Positions 37,201-46,684 of a stretch of 64,000 bases of DNA are shown here, piece by piece; positions within the stretch are counted from its first letter, which is position 1; each line of letters starts with the position of its first letter. The position numbers and the translations under genes are program-made. The notes beneath the pieces were generated by a model. The model had not been told where the DNA came from and ran no database searches. It saw only the letters and a program-made list of their open reading frames with translations. Source of the DNA: Clostridium_AM sp963780135 (GTDB lineage Bacteria > Bacillota > Clostridia > Clostridiales > Clostridiaceae); contig CAWAAR010000003.1 of assembly GCA_963780135.1 (NCBI GenBank), forward strand, positions 744,001-808,000. The letters are read 5' to 3'.

Positions 37201-39039
37201 GTGGAGAAAGATAAAAAACTTATAATATATGATATAGTTTTTCTTATAGCCTCTTTATATTTTGCTTTTCTTTTGAAATTTAATTTCAAGATACCGTCAG
37301 AAGATATGGTATTTTTAAAATTATCATTAATTCCAGTGGTTATTATAACTTTAATATGTAATAAATTTTTCAAATTATATAATAGTATATGGAAATATGC
37401 TTCTATTGAAGAACTAATGTCTATTATATATTCAATGTCTATATCGAATATTATATTTGTAATATATAGTTATGTTATAACTTATAAGTTTTTAGAAAAG
37501 ACTTATTATAGATTTCCATTTTCAGTACATATAATATTTTGGATTTTATCTGTAATTGCATTAGGTGGAATAAGATTTAATTACAGGGTTAAGGAAGAAA
37601 GCAAGGGAGAAAAGACTACTAAAAAGCATGATAAGAAGCTGCTTATAATTGGAGCAGGAGATGCTTCAGCAATGCTTATAAAAGAAATAAAAAGGCATAA
37701 GGATTTGACTTATGATATAGTAGGGCTTATAGATGATGATGAATCTAAAAAAGGAAAATTAATTAATGGAATAAAAGTTATAGGTGGAAGAGATCAGATA
37801 AATAGAGTATGTACTCAAAAAAGAGTAGAGGAAATTATACTGGCTATGCCATCAGCAGAGCTTAATATAAAAAGAGAAATAATAAATATATGTAAAAATA
37901 CTAAGTGTAAGTTAAAAACTCTTCCAGGAATATATCAAATAATAGGTGGAAGAATTAATATAAGTAAGTTAAGAGATGTTAATATAGAGGACTTACTAGG
38001 GAGAGACGAAGTTAAACTTAATAATGAAAATATTAATAAGTATATAAAAGATAAAACAATTGTTGTTACAGGGGGAGGCGGATCTATAGGATCAGAACTT
38101 TGTAGACAAATAGCTAGATTTAATCCTAAAAAATTATTAATAATAGATATTTATGAGAACAATGTATATGACGTTCAGATGGAGTTAAATTATAATCATC
38201 CTGAGTTAAAAAAGGAAGTTATTATAGCTTCCATAAGAGATAAAAAACGAATGGATAAAGTTTTTGCTAAGTATAAACCAGATGTAGTATTTCATGCAGC
38301 AGCGCATAAACATGTACCTTTAATGGAGGGAAATCCATCAGAAGCTATTAAAAATAACGTTATAGGAACATACAATATACTTAAATGTTGTGATGAGTTT
38401 AAAGTTGAAAAATTTGTACAAATAAGTACGGATAAGGCTGTAAATCCTACAAATATAATGGGAGCTACTAAGAGATTTTGTGAGATTATGGTTCAAGCTT
38501 TTGATAAGGTTAGCAAAACAGAATATGTAGCAGTTAGATTTGGTAATGTTTTAGGGAGCAATGGATCAGTAATACCACTATTTAAAAAGCAAATAGCTCA
38601 TGGTGGACCAGTTACAGTAACTCATCCTGAAATAAATAGATTTTTTATGACTATTCCAGAAGCAGCACAGCTTGTAATTCAAGCAGGAGCTATAGCCAAA
38701 GGTGGAGAAATATTTGTACTGGATATGGGGCAACCTGTAAAAATAGTTGATCTAGCTAGAGATTTGATAACTTTATCGGGTTATAAGCCTGATGTAGATA
38801 TAAAAATAGAATATACTGGACTTAGACCAGGTGAGAAATTGTATGAAGAATTATTAATGAGTGAGGTTGCTTTAACTTCTACAGAGCATGATAAAATATT
38901 TGTAGATAAACCTAATGGTGAAGATATGAAATTTATAGAAGACTCCATAGAGCAATTTAACAATGTTGCATATATGGATAAAGAGAGCATATTCAAGCTT
39001 ATGGAGGAAAAAGTACCCACGTATAAAAGAAAAAATTAG
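37201..39039 (+). CDS. Membrane-bound NDP-sugar 4,6-dehydratase, FlaA1/CapD/PglF type
   Basis: 612 residues from GTG with GAGG ten bases ahead. Four transmembrane helices lie in residues ~8-122, then a Rossmann-like domain (LLIIGAGDASAML), then the catalytic SDR domain with TGGGGSIGSELCRQ (~287) and the STDKAVNPTNIMGATKR block, in which Met replaces the usual SDR Tyr, as is typical of the long PglF/WbpM group. It probably makes a UDP-4-keto-6-deoxy HexNAc from UDP-GlcNAc at the membrane. A matching 4-aminotransferase or reductase is not visible nearby. Confidence 0.9.
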   Translation: MEKDKKLIIYDIVFLIASLYFAFLLKFNFKIPSEDMVFLKLSLIPVVIITLICNKFFKLYNSIWKYASIEELMSIIYSMSISNIIFVIYSYVITYKFLEKTYYRFPFSVHIIFWILSVIALGGIRFNYRVKEESKGEKTTKKHDKKLLIIGAGDASAMLIKEIKRHKDLTYDIVGLIDDDESKKGKLINGIKVIGGRDQINRVCTQKRVEEIILAMPSAELNIKREIINICKNTKCKLKTLPGIYQIIGGRINISKLRDVNIEDLLGRDEVKLNNENINKYIKDKTIVVTGGGGSIGSELCRQIARFNPKKLLIIDIYENNVYDVQMELNYNHPELKKEVIIASIRDKKRMDKVFAKYKPDVVFHAAAHKHVPLMEGNPSEAIKNNVIGTYNILKCCDEFKVEKFVQISTDKAVNPTNIMGATKRFCEIMVQAFDKVSKTEYVAVRFGNVLGSNGSVIPLFKKQIAHGGPVTVTHPEINRFFMTIPEAAQLVIQAGAIAKGGEIFVLDMGQPVKIVDLARDLITLSGYKPDVDIKIEYTGLRPGEKLYEELLMSEVALTSTEHDKIFVDKPNGEDMKFIEDSIEQFNNVAYMDKESIFKLMEEKVPTYKRKN

Positions 39040-39215
39040 TAAATAATAGATAAATTTAATTTAATAGTTGTTTAAGCATATTTCAGATTGAAATGAAATC
39101 TCAGTGAAGATAAAAAGTATGTTAATATTATAATTATAAATATATAGAAAATTAAGCTAGAAAGTGTAACAATTGATACAGTTACGAGATTATAAGAAAT
39201 ACAGGAGGAAGAAAA

Positions 39216-40532
39216 ATGTCACAGTTAAGAGACGAATTAATATTAAAATTGAAAAACAAAACAGCTAAACTTGGTGTTGTTGGATTGGGTTATGTAGGAC
39301 TTCCACTTGCAGTGGAAAAGGCTAGAGCAGGATATGAGGTTATAGGATTTGATGTTCAAGATAAAAAAGTAGAAATGGTAAATAAAGGTCAAAATTATAT
39401 AGGCGATATAGTAGATACAGATTTGGAAAAACTAGTTAATGGAGGAAAACTAAAAGCTACTACAGATTTTAGCTTTGTAAAAGATGTAGATGCTGTTTCA
39501 GTAGCAGTTCCAACTCCACTAGATTTATATAAACAGCCGGATCTGTCTTATGTTGTAAGTTCAGCAAAGAGCATTGCAAAGTATATACATAGAGGAATGC
39601 TTATAGTACTTGAAAGCACAACATACCCAGGAACTACTGAAGAAGTTTTAAAACCAATTCTTGAGGAAAGTGGATTAAAATGTGGAGAAGATTTCTTTCT
39701 AGCATTTTCACCAGAAAGAGTAGATCCAGGTAATAAAGAATTTAAAACTAAGAATACTCCAAAAGTAGTTGGTGGATGTACACCAGAATGTACTGAAGTT
39801 GCAGCAACCCTTTATAGAAGTGTTCTAGAAAGTGATGTTTTTACAGTATCTTCACCAGCAATAGCTGAGATGGAAAAAATACTTGAAAATACTTTTAGAA
39901 ATATTAATATAGGCCTTATAAATGAAATGGCTATATTATGCAATAGAATGAAAATAGATATATGGGAAGTAATAGAAGCTGCAAAGACTAAGCCATATGG
40001 ATTTATGCCATTTTATCCAGGTCCAGGACTTGGTGGACATTGCATACCGTTAGATCCATTTTATTTGTCATGGAAAGCTAAAGAATTCGATTTTCACACT
40101 AAACTAATAGAAGCATCAGGAGACATAAATGATTCAATGCCAGCATTTGTAGTAGATAATGCAATGAAGCTATTAAATACTCAAAAGAAAGCAATGAATG
40201 GTGCAAAAGTATTATTATTAGGTGTAGCATATAAAAATGACATTGATGATATGAGAGAATCACCAGCTCTTAAAGTTATAGAGCATTTAGAAAAAAATGG
40301 AGCAAATTTAATAATCAACGATCCATATGTTTCAGAATTTAAACATAATGGAAAACATTATCAATCAGTAGATTGGAAAGAAGTAATAAGTATAGCAGAT
40401 ATTGTTATAATAACTACAAATCACAGCTGTTATGACTATGAAACAATAGTTGAAAAGGCTAATCTACTTTATGATACAAGAAATGCTACAAAAGATGTAA
40501 AGAATAATAGAGAAAAAATTAATAAGCTTTAA
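39216..40532 (+). CDS. Nucleotide-sugar 6-dehydrogenase (WbpA/WecC-like)
   Basis: 438 residues. N-terminal NAD domain GVVGLGYVGLPLA, central domain with the catalytic lysine/asparagine region ENTFRNINIGLINE, and the nucleophile Cys in GPGLGGHCIPLDP; C-terminal domain with LLLGVAYKNDIDDMRESP. Oxidises UDP-GlcNAc or UDP-ManNAc to the uronic acid. WbpB- and WbpD-like genes follow, so the WbpA role is the best fit. AGGAGG precedes the ATG. Confidence 0.9.
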   Translation: MSQLRDELILKLKNKTAKLGVVGLGYVGLPLAVEKARAGYEVIGFDVQDKKVEMVNKGQNYIGDIVDTDLEKLVNGGKLKATTDFSFVKDVDAVSVAVPTPLDLYKQPDLSYVVSSAKSIAKYIHRGMLIVLESTTYPGTTEEVLKPILEESGLKCGEDFFLAFSPERVDPGNKEFKTKNTPKVVGGCTPECTEVAATLYRSVLESDVFTVSSPAIAEMEKILENTFRNINIGLINEMAILCNRMKIDIWEVIEAAKTKPYGFMPFYPGPGLGGHCIPLDPFYLSWKAKEFDFHTKLIEASGDINDSMPAFVVDNAMKLLNTQKKAMNGAKVLLLGVAYKNDIDDMRESPALKVIEHLEKNGANLIINDPYVSEFKHNGKHYQSVDWKEVISIADIVIITTNHSCYDYETIVEKANLLYDTRNATKDVKNNREKINKL

Positions 40533-40533
40533 T

Positions 40534-40572
40534 AATAATTTTCGGAAGGTGAGCACCTTCCGAAAATTATTA
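40534..40572 (+). terminator. Perfect palindrome, probable terminator or attenuator
   Basis: Nineteen-base arms around an AG centre (core TTCGGAAGGTG / CACCTTCCGAA). Perfect symmetry makes it work in both directions. Because related genes continue on both sides, it may set transcript levels rather than end the operon. Confidence 0.75.
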
Positions 40573-40618
40573 AAAGACAGTTTAATGATAGGAAAATAAA
40601 AATTCAGGAGTGGTATTT

Positions 40619-41731
40619 ATGAAAAAAATGAAAGTTGCAATTATAGGTTGTGGAAGAATATCATATAAGCATGTAGAAGCAATAATCGCTAATAAAGAAG
40701 AAGCTGTTTTGGTGGCTACTTGTGACGTTATAAAAGAAAATGCAGAAGCAAAGAAACAAGAATATATAACAAAATTAGGCGAGGATGTTAATGTAGCTAT
40801 ATACACAGATTATAAAGAAATGCTTCTTAAAGAAGATATAGATATAGTAACTATAGCTACAGAAAGTGGTTACCATCCAGAAATAGCTATGTATTGTATG
40901 AATAAAAAGAAGCATGTTATAGTTGAAAAACCAATGGCTTTATCTATAGAAGATGCAGATAATATGATAAAATGTGCAAAAGAAAACAATGTTAAGTTAT
41001 GTGTAAGCCATCAAAATAGATTTAATGTACCAATACAACAATTGAGAAAAGCAGTAGAAGAAAATAGATTTGGCAGACTTGTCAATGGAACTGCAAGAAT
41101 ACTTTGGAACAGGAATATGGGATACTATACTCAAGCGCCATGGAGAGGTACATGGAAACTTGATGGTGGTACTTTAATGAATCAATGTATACATAACATA
41201 GATTTATTACAGTGGATGATGGGCGGAGAAATAGACACTGTATATGCAGCTTGTGATACATTTTTGAGAGATATAGAAGCAGAGGACTTTGGAGCAATAA
41301 TTATAAAATTTAAAAATGGTGCCATAGGAATAGTAGAAGGAAGTGCTTGTGTATATCCAAAGAATTTAGAGGAAACTTTAAGTATATTTGGAGAAGAAGG
41401 AACTGTTTCTATAGGTGGACTTGCAGTAAACAAGATAGAAACTTGGAGATTTAAGGATGATAAAGATAATGAAGATGAAATATTAAAGGCTCAAGGTGCT
41501 GATCCAGACTCTGTTTATGGATTTGGTCATACACCATTATTTAAAGACATGATAGATGCCATAAATAATGATAGAGCACCTCTTGTAAGTGGAGAAGAAG
41601 GCAAAAAAGGCATGTCTATAATTCTTGCAGCTTATAAGTCAAGGCTTACAGGAATGCCAGTTAAATTCCCAATGGAAAGTTTTTCAACTATGGAAATGGT
41701 AAATGTAGAAAAAATACATAAAAATAGTTAA
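40619..41731 (+). CDS. Gfo/Idh/MocA oxidoreductase (WbpB-like)
   Basis: 370 residues from the ATG at 40619 with CAGGAG ahead. NAD motif IIGCGRISYKHVEAI and the catalytic EKP motif in VIVEKPMA at ~103. The C-terminal domain has NQCIHNIDLLQWMMG. In Pseudomonas the equivalent WbpB oxidises UDP-GlcNAcA at C3 on the way to UDP-2,3-diacetamido uronic acid. Neighbours support the same role, but the partner aminotransferase is missing. Confidence 0.88.
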   Translation: MKKMKVAIIGCGRISYKHVEAIIANKEEAVLVATCDVIKENAEAKKQEYITKLGEDVNVAIYTDYKEMLLKEDIDIVTIATESGYHPEIAMYCMNKKKHVIVEKPMALSIEDADNMIKCAKENNVKLCVSHQNRFNVPIQQLRKAVEENRFGRLVNGTARILWNRNMGYYTQAPWRGTWKLDGGTLMNQCIHNIDLLQWMMGGEIDTVYAACDTFLRDIEAEDFGAIIIKFKNGAIGIVEGSACVYPKNLEETLSIFGEEGTVSIGGLAVNKIETWRFKDDKDNEDEILKAQGADPDSVYGFGHTPLFKDMIDAINNDRAPLVSGEEGKKGMSIILAAYKSRLTGMPVKFPMESFSTMEMVNVEKIHKNS

Positions 41732-41750
41732 GAGGAATGGAGAATAGAGA

Positions 41751-42494
41751 ATGGAAAACTATATATCTAATAAAGCTAAAATAGGCGATAATGTGAGTCT
41801 GGGTAGATTTGTAGTAGTGGAAGATGACGTGGTTTTAGGAAGCAACTGCATTATAGGACACAATGTTGTTATACATAAAGGCAGTGTACTAGGAAATAAT
41901 GTAAGAGTAGATGATAACTCAGTAATAGGAAAGCAACCTATGAGAGCTGTAAACAGCATATTTAAGGATGAGAAGGAATTTCCGCCAGCATTAATAGGAG
42001 AAGGCTGTTTAATAGGAGCAGGGGTTATAATTTACTGTGGCTGCGAAATAGGAGAAAAAACTCTTGTTGCAGATTTAGCAACAGTAAGAGAAAATGTAAC
42101 TATAGGAAGTAAAACTATAATAGGAAGAGGAACTGCTGTTGAAAACTTCTGTAAGGTTGGTTCAAACTGTAAACTAGAAACAAATGTTTATTTAACAGCT
42201 TATTCAGAAGTCCAAGATAATGTATTTATAGCACCTGGAGTGGTAACTTCAAATGACAACTTTGCAGCTCGTTCTAAAGAAAGATACAACCATTTTAAGG
42301 GAGTTACTGTGAAAAAGGGTGGAAGAATTGGTGCACAAGCTACAATATTACCTGGAAAGATTATAAATGAAGATGCTTTTGTGGCAGCAGGTAGTGTAGT
42401 AACAAAAGATGTAGAAAAAGAAATTATAGTAGCAGGAAATCCAGCTAAAGAATTGAGAAAAGTGCCAGAAGATCAATTACTCAGTAATCAATAA
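41751..42494 (+). CDS. Left-handed beta-helix acyltransferase (WbpD-like)
   Basis: 247 residues made largely of hexapeptide repeats ([LIV]Gxxxx), from NKAKIGDNVSLGRFVVVEDD onward, with a C-terminal VKKGGRIGAQATILPG. Likely an acetyl-CoA-dependent N- or O-acetyltransferase acting on a nucleotide amino-sugar. Placed directly after the WbpB-like gene, where WbpD is expected. Confidence 0.87.
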   Translation: MENYISNKAKIGDNVSLGRFVVVEDDVVLGSNCIIGHNVVIHKGSVLGNNVRVDDNSVIGKQPMRAVNSIFKDEKEFPPALIGEGCLIGAGVIIYCGCEIGEKTLVADLATVRENVTIGSKTIIGRGTAVENFCKVGSNCKLETNVYLTAYSEVQDNVFIAPGVVTSNDNFAARSKERYNHFKGVTVKKGGRIGAQATILPGKIINEDAFVAAGSVVTKDVEKEIIVAGNPAKELRKVPEDQLLSNQ

Positions 42495-42509
42495 TATATC
42501 AACATTATT

Positions 42510-42553
42510 CAGCAGATAGTTGGCAATGTCCATTGTCAACTGTTGCTGTTTTT
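42510..42553 (+). terminator. Imperfect inverted repeat, probable terminator
   Basis: AGCAGATAGTTGGCAATG and CATTGTCAACTGTTGCT pair with a few mismatches and are followed by GTTTTTA. Its GTCCATTGTCAAC core resembles intergenic repeats of the type at 21013-21162. Confidence 0.55.
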
Positions 42554-42568
42554 AGGGAGTGTAAATTA

Positions 42569-43669
42569 ATGGCTAAAATATGTTTTTTAGCAGATGCAGA
42601 TAGCATCCATACAAGAAAGTGGGTAAATTATTTTTCAGATTGTGATAATGAAATATATTTGATATCTATGAGAGATACTAAATATAAATATAGTGAAAAT
42701 GTAAAAGTTTTTATAGTAACACCACCTTTTTCAAATAAGTTATCATATTTTTTTATTGCAAATAAAATAAAAAATTTAATAAAGAAAATAAAACCGGATA
42801 TACTGCACAGTCATTATGCTACAAGTTATGGACTTTTTGGAAGAATGAGTGGATATCATCCTTTCATTGTATCTGTATGGGGAAGTGACGTATATGATTT
42901 TCCGAATTCTAATGCGTTTAATGCCAAGTTATTAAAGTACATACTTAATGGTACAGATGCAGTATGTTCCACTAGCATGGATATGGCTAATGAAACAAGA
43001 AAGTATTATAAAAATGAAAAGGATATAACAATAACTCCTTTTGGCGTAGATATAAATAAATTTATTGAAAAGTCTCCAATACTACAAAAAAGTTACATAA
43101 CTATAGGTGTAATTAAAAATTTAAATAGGATATATGGAATAGATTACTTAGTAAATGCTTTTAGCGTTTTAGGTAAGGAAACTAATAAAGATATAAGACT
43201 TATGATAGTTGGAGATGGAGTTGAAAGAGAAAATTTAGAAAATCTATGTATAGAATTAAATATAGAAAATAAAGTTACTTTTACAGGAAAAATAGATAAT
43301 GTAAAAGTACCTGAATACATAAATATGATGGACGTAGTTTGTATTCCATCACTGCGAGAAAGTTTTGGAGTAGCAGCAGTAGAAGCATGTGCGTGTGGAA
43401 GACCAGTAGTATCAACTAATGTTGGAGGATTAACAGAAATAGTTTTTGATGATTTTAATGGTTATACTGTAGATTCTAAAAATAGCATTTTATTAAAAGA
43501 AAAACTAAAGGTTTTAATAGAGGATGAAAATAAAATGAGAGAATTTTCTGTTAATGCTAGAAAAGTAGTTGAAGATAAATATAATTGGACGCACAATGCA
43601 GAAACTATGCAAAAATTATATGATAGTTTTCTGATTTCGGGAGGAAAAATAGATGAACAAACTAGATAA
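42569..43669 (+). CDS. Glycosyltransferase family 4
   Basis: 366 residues from the ATG at 42569 (GGGAG upstream); a TTG at 42533 lies inside the preceding hairpin. GT-B fold with N-terminal ICFLADADSIHTRKW and the EX7E block ESFGVAAVEACACGRP. Cytosolic, acting on a membrane-linked acceptor. Overlaps the next gene by 17 bp, implying coupled translation with the polymerase-like protein. Confidence 0.87.
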   Translation: MAKICFLADADSIHTRKWVNYFSDCDNEIYLISMRDTKYKYSENVKVFIVTPPFSNKLSYFFIANKIKNLIKKIKPDILHSHYATSYGLFGRMSGYHPFIVSVWGSDVYDFPNSNAFNAKLLKYILNGTDAVCSTSMDMANETRKYYKNEKDITITPFGVDINKFIEKSPILQKSYITIGVIKNLNRIYGIDYLVNAFSVLGKETNKDIRLMIVGDGVERENLENLCIELNIENKVTFTGKIDNVKVPEYINMMDVVCIPSLRESFGVAAVEACACGRPVVSTNVGGLTEIVFDDFNGYTVDSKNSILLKEKLKVLIEDENKMREFSVNARKVVEDKYNWTHNAETMQKLYDSFLISGGKIDEQTR

Positions 43670-45089
43670 AAAGAGCTTAGGATTTTTATGTGTAGTATTT
43701 ATTGCTGTACTTGCACAATCATTTTTAATTAATAATTATGTAATTGGAATGTTATTTTTTGTATGTACAGCTTTAAGCTTAAGCTTAACTTACTCACCTG
43801 AATTATATGATAAATTGTATTGTACACTGTTAGTATCTGCTGCATTTGAATATACAGCATATCTACCAGGTCATGAACAGATTTATTTTTTTCATGTAAT
43901 GTTGTTCTTGATGATTATTTTTACAGCTTTACAGTGGATTAAAAATGGTGGAATAAATGTAAACATGGATAAAAAGATTTTAGGCTTTTTTATAATATGG
44001 TTTGTATATATATGTGCAAGTTATTTGTGGTCAAAAAATAAATCTTTTAATATTAAATATATTGCAATTTATGCTATGATGTTTGCTTTTTTAGTAGCAA
44101 TTGTTGTATATAATAACACTAAAGAAAGATTTAAGAATACCATAAAGGTTATTGGGTTAATGGCCATAGTAATAGTTATTATAGGAGTAGTAGAAACTGC
44201 TACTGGTGTAGAATTACCTGTTAAGCATTATTATAGCTATACGGTTCATAAACTCTCGGAAATGGAGATAGAGCTTTTAAAAACAAGACCTATGGTATTT
44301 TCCTATAATCCAAATAATTTAGCTACACTCTTAACTTTATGCTTACCTATTCCATTATTCCTTTTTGCTTTTACAAGGTATGGCAAGCAAAAAATAGTTT
44401 ATTTACTATGTAGTTTACTTGTTTTTGCTGCGATAGTACTTACAACATCAAGAGCTAGTCTTTTGGCTGCAATATTAATTGTAATAATCTTTGCTTTAGC
44501 TATGTTAAAAGAATATAGGCTAAAGGGATTGGTATATCCATTAATAATTGTTATAGGTTTTGGAGTTGTGTACAAATTTAGTTATGTATTTGTAATGAGA
44601 AATAGTGCTATCTATCGTAATGAAATGAAGCAAAAGATGAACAAAATTACTAATATAGAAAAAGTTCAAGTTGGTGAAGAAGGCTCAGAAGGTGAAAGAA
44701 TAACAGTAGTGTATGATGTAATAGAAGGTGTATTTCATGATAAAAGACTTTTAGGCTTTGGTGCAGGAAATACTACACAGCAATTAATGGACAAAAAAAA
44801 TACTCATGGTATATACAGCCCTCATGGATTAGTCATAGAGGTACTTGGTGATTTTGGAATTTTCTTCTTTGCTTTATATGGAATTTACTATTTATATTTA
44901 TTATACAGATTATTTCTTATATCCAATATGAGAGATTATGGAGCTAAAATGTCAGCATATACATTAATGACGGTATTGTTTGGTTTTGCATTATCCAGCC
45001 TTGGACCAAGTTCTGTTACATATTTCTTTCCATATTGGATAATGTATGGTGTTACAATATCATGTATTAATTTATATAGTAGACAATAA
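43653..45089 (+). CDS. O-antigen ligase/polymerase-type membrane protein (Wzy/WaaL family), copy 1
   Basis: 478 residues, about ten or more transmembrane helices. The Wzy_C region is recognisable: ILTT-S-RASLLAA, then a long extracellular loop with GFGAGNTTQQL and SPHGLVIEVLGDFG. These proteins polymerise or ligate lipid-linked glycans outside the membrane. It is immediately followed by a MurJ-type flippase. Confidence 0.82.
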   Translation: MNKLDKKSLGFLCVVFIAVLAQSFLINNYVIGMLFFVCTALSLSLTYSPELYDKLYCTLLVSAAFEYTAYLPGHEQIYFFHVMLFLMIIFTALQWIKNGGINVNMDKKILGFFIIWFVYICASYLWSKNKSFNIKYIAIYAMMFAFLVAIVVYNNTKERFKNTIKVIGLMAIVIVIIGVVETATGVELPVKHYYSYTVHKLSEMEIELLKTRPMVFSYNPNNLATLLTLCLPIPLFLFAFTRYGKQKIVYLLCSLLVFAAIVLTTSRASLLAAILIVIIFALAMLKEYRLKGLVYPLIIVIGFGVVYKFSYVFVMRNSAIYRNEMKQKMNKITNIEKVQVGEEGSEGERITVVYDVIEGVFHDKRLLGFGAGNTTQQLMDKKNTHGIYSPHGLVIEVLGDFGIFFFALYGIYYLYLLYRLFLISNMRDYGAKMSAYTLMTVLFGFALSSLGPSSVTYFFPYWIMYGVTISCINLYSRQ

Positions 45090-45101
45090 AAGGGTGAAAA
45101 A

Positions 45102-46643
45102 ATGAGTGATGGAAGTAAGTTAATAAAAAGCGCTACTATAATAGTTGCGTGTACTTTTATAAGCAAGATACTTGGATTATTAAGGGACAGTGTAACAGCT
45201 GCAAAGTTTGGAACTATAGAGTTAGATGCTTACAATGCAGCATCTAATCTTCCAATGGTATTATTTATAATGATAGGAGCGGCAATTACTACTACACTAA
45301 TTCCGCTTTATAATGAAAAATTAAAACAAGGAAAGAAAGAATCATGTGATTTTATAAGAAATGTTTTAAATTTTTTCATATTAGTAACTATAATTATATC
45401 TGTAGTATGTGTAATTTTTATAAATCCTATAGTGTCTCTTTTAAATCCAGGATTTATAGGTGATAAACTTCAATTTACAAAACTACTTACTATTATATTA
45501 ATACCTACACTTATAGTTAATGCTGTGCTGTACATATTTAATGCTATGCTTCAGTCTGAAAATAATTTTGCAGTACCATCCTTAGTGGCACTTCCATTTA
45601 ATGTGCTTATAATTGGGTATTTATTTATTTATGGTAAGAAGTATGGAGTAATGGGATTTACTATAATAACTCTTATTGCAACAGCAATTCAAATATTGCC
45701 TCAAATACCATATGTAAGAAAAATTGGTTTAAAGTATAGCTTTAAAATAAATTTTAGAGATCCTATGCTTAAAAGAATGTGCTTAATGCTTATTCCTGTT
45801 ATTTTAGGAACAGGAGTTCAGCAAATCAATACCTTTGTTGAAAGAGGAGTAGCTACAAATTATAATGCAGGAAGCTTATCATCTCTAACTTATGCTTATA
45901 GAGTTTTTGCGTTATTTGTAGATATATTTGTAGTAGCTATATCCACAGTGATTTATCCTAAGATGGCAAGACAAACAGCTAACAATGAGATAAAGGAAAT
46001 GAAAACTACTTTAAGTGAGTCTATATGTACATTAATAGTGTTTATATTACCTATATCTTTAATTGTAATGATGCAAAGCAAACCTATTATTTACATATTG
46101 TTTGAAAGAGGAGCATTTACTAGAAGTGCCACGGATATAACTTCTAGTGTATTATGTTTTTACTCTTTAGGTCTTTTAGCCTTTGGTTTAAGGGATTTTG
46201 TATGTAAAGCATATTATACACTGCAGGACACAAGAACTCCAATGATAAATAGTGCTATATCTCTTGTATTGAATATAGTATTGATATTTATATATAAACA
46301 TTTTCTAGGACTTAGGGGATTAGCACTAGCTAATGCTACATCTATGTATATAGCTTGTGCATTACTTATTTTTAGTTTAAGAAGAAAAATAGGAAGTATG
46401 AATGGTAAAAAAATACTTACAACTGCAATAAAGACAGTTATTGCCTCAGTTGTTATGCTAATAGTTATATATTGTTTAAATAGAGTACTGGATTTAAAAT
46501 ATGTGTCAACAGTTTCAGTATTTATCAAAATTTTAATTTCTTCATCTGTAGGAGTTATTGTATTTATAATAACTGCATTTATAATAAGAATGGAAGAAAT
46601 TATTAAACTAAAGGAAATGATAATGTTTAGAAAAGCAGTATAA
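45102..46643 (+). CDS. MurJ/MviN-type lipid flippase, copy 1
   Basis: 513 residues with ~14 transmembrane helices. N-terminal KILGLLRDSVTAAKFG and the central QQINTFVERGVAT match MurJ, which flips lipid II. A second copy lies at 50171. Location beside a Wzy-like gene suggests one or both flip polysaccharide units instead of peptidoglycan precursors. AGGGTG precedes the ATG. Confidence 0.87.
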   Translation: MSDGSKLIKSATIIVACTFISKILGLLRDSVTAAKFGTIELDAYNAASNLPMVLFIMIGAAITTTLIPLYNEKLKQGKKESCDFIRNVLNFFILVTIIISVVCVIFINPIVSLLNPGFIGDKLQFTKLLTIILIPTLIVNAVLYIFNAMLQSENNFAVPSLVALPFNVLIIGYLFIYGKKYGVMGFTIITLIATAIQILPQIPYVRKIGLKYSFKINFRDPMLKRMCLMLIPVILGTGVQQINTFVERGVATNYNAGSLSSLTYAYRVFALFVDIFVVAISTVIYPKMARQTANNEIKEMKTTLSESICTLIVFILPISLIVMMQSKPIIYILFERGAFTRSATDITSSVLCFYSLGLLAFGLRDFVCKAYYTLQDTRTPMINSAISLVLNIVLIFIYKHFLGLRGLALANATSMYIACALLIFSLRRKIGSMNGKKILTTAIKTVIASVVMLIVIYCLNRVLDLKYVSTVSVFIKILISSSVGVIVFIITAFIIRMEEIIKLKEMIMFRKAV

Positions 46644-46684
46644 GTTAAAAATATTAAAGAGGATTTTAAATAGGAGGAAGAGTT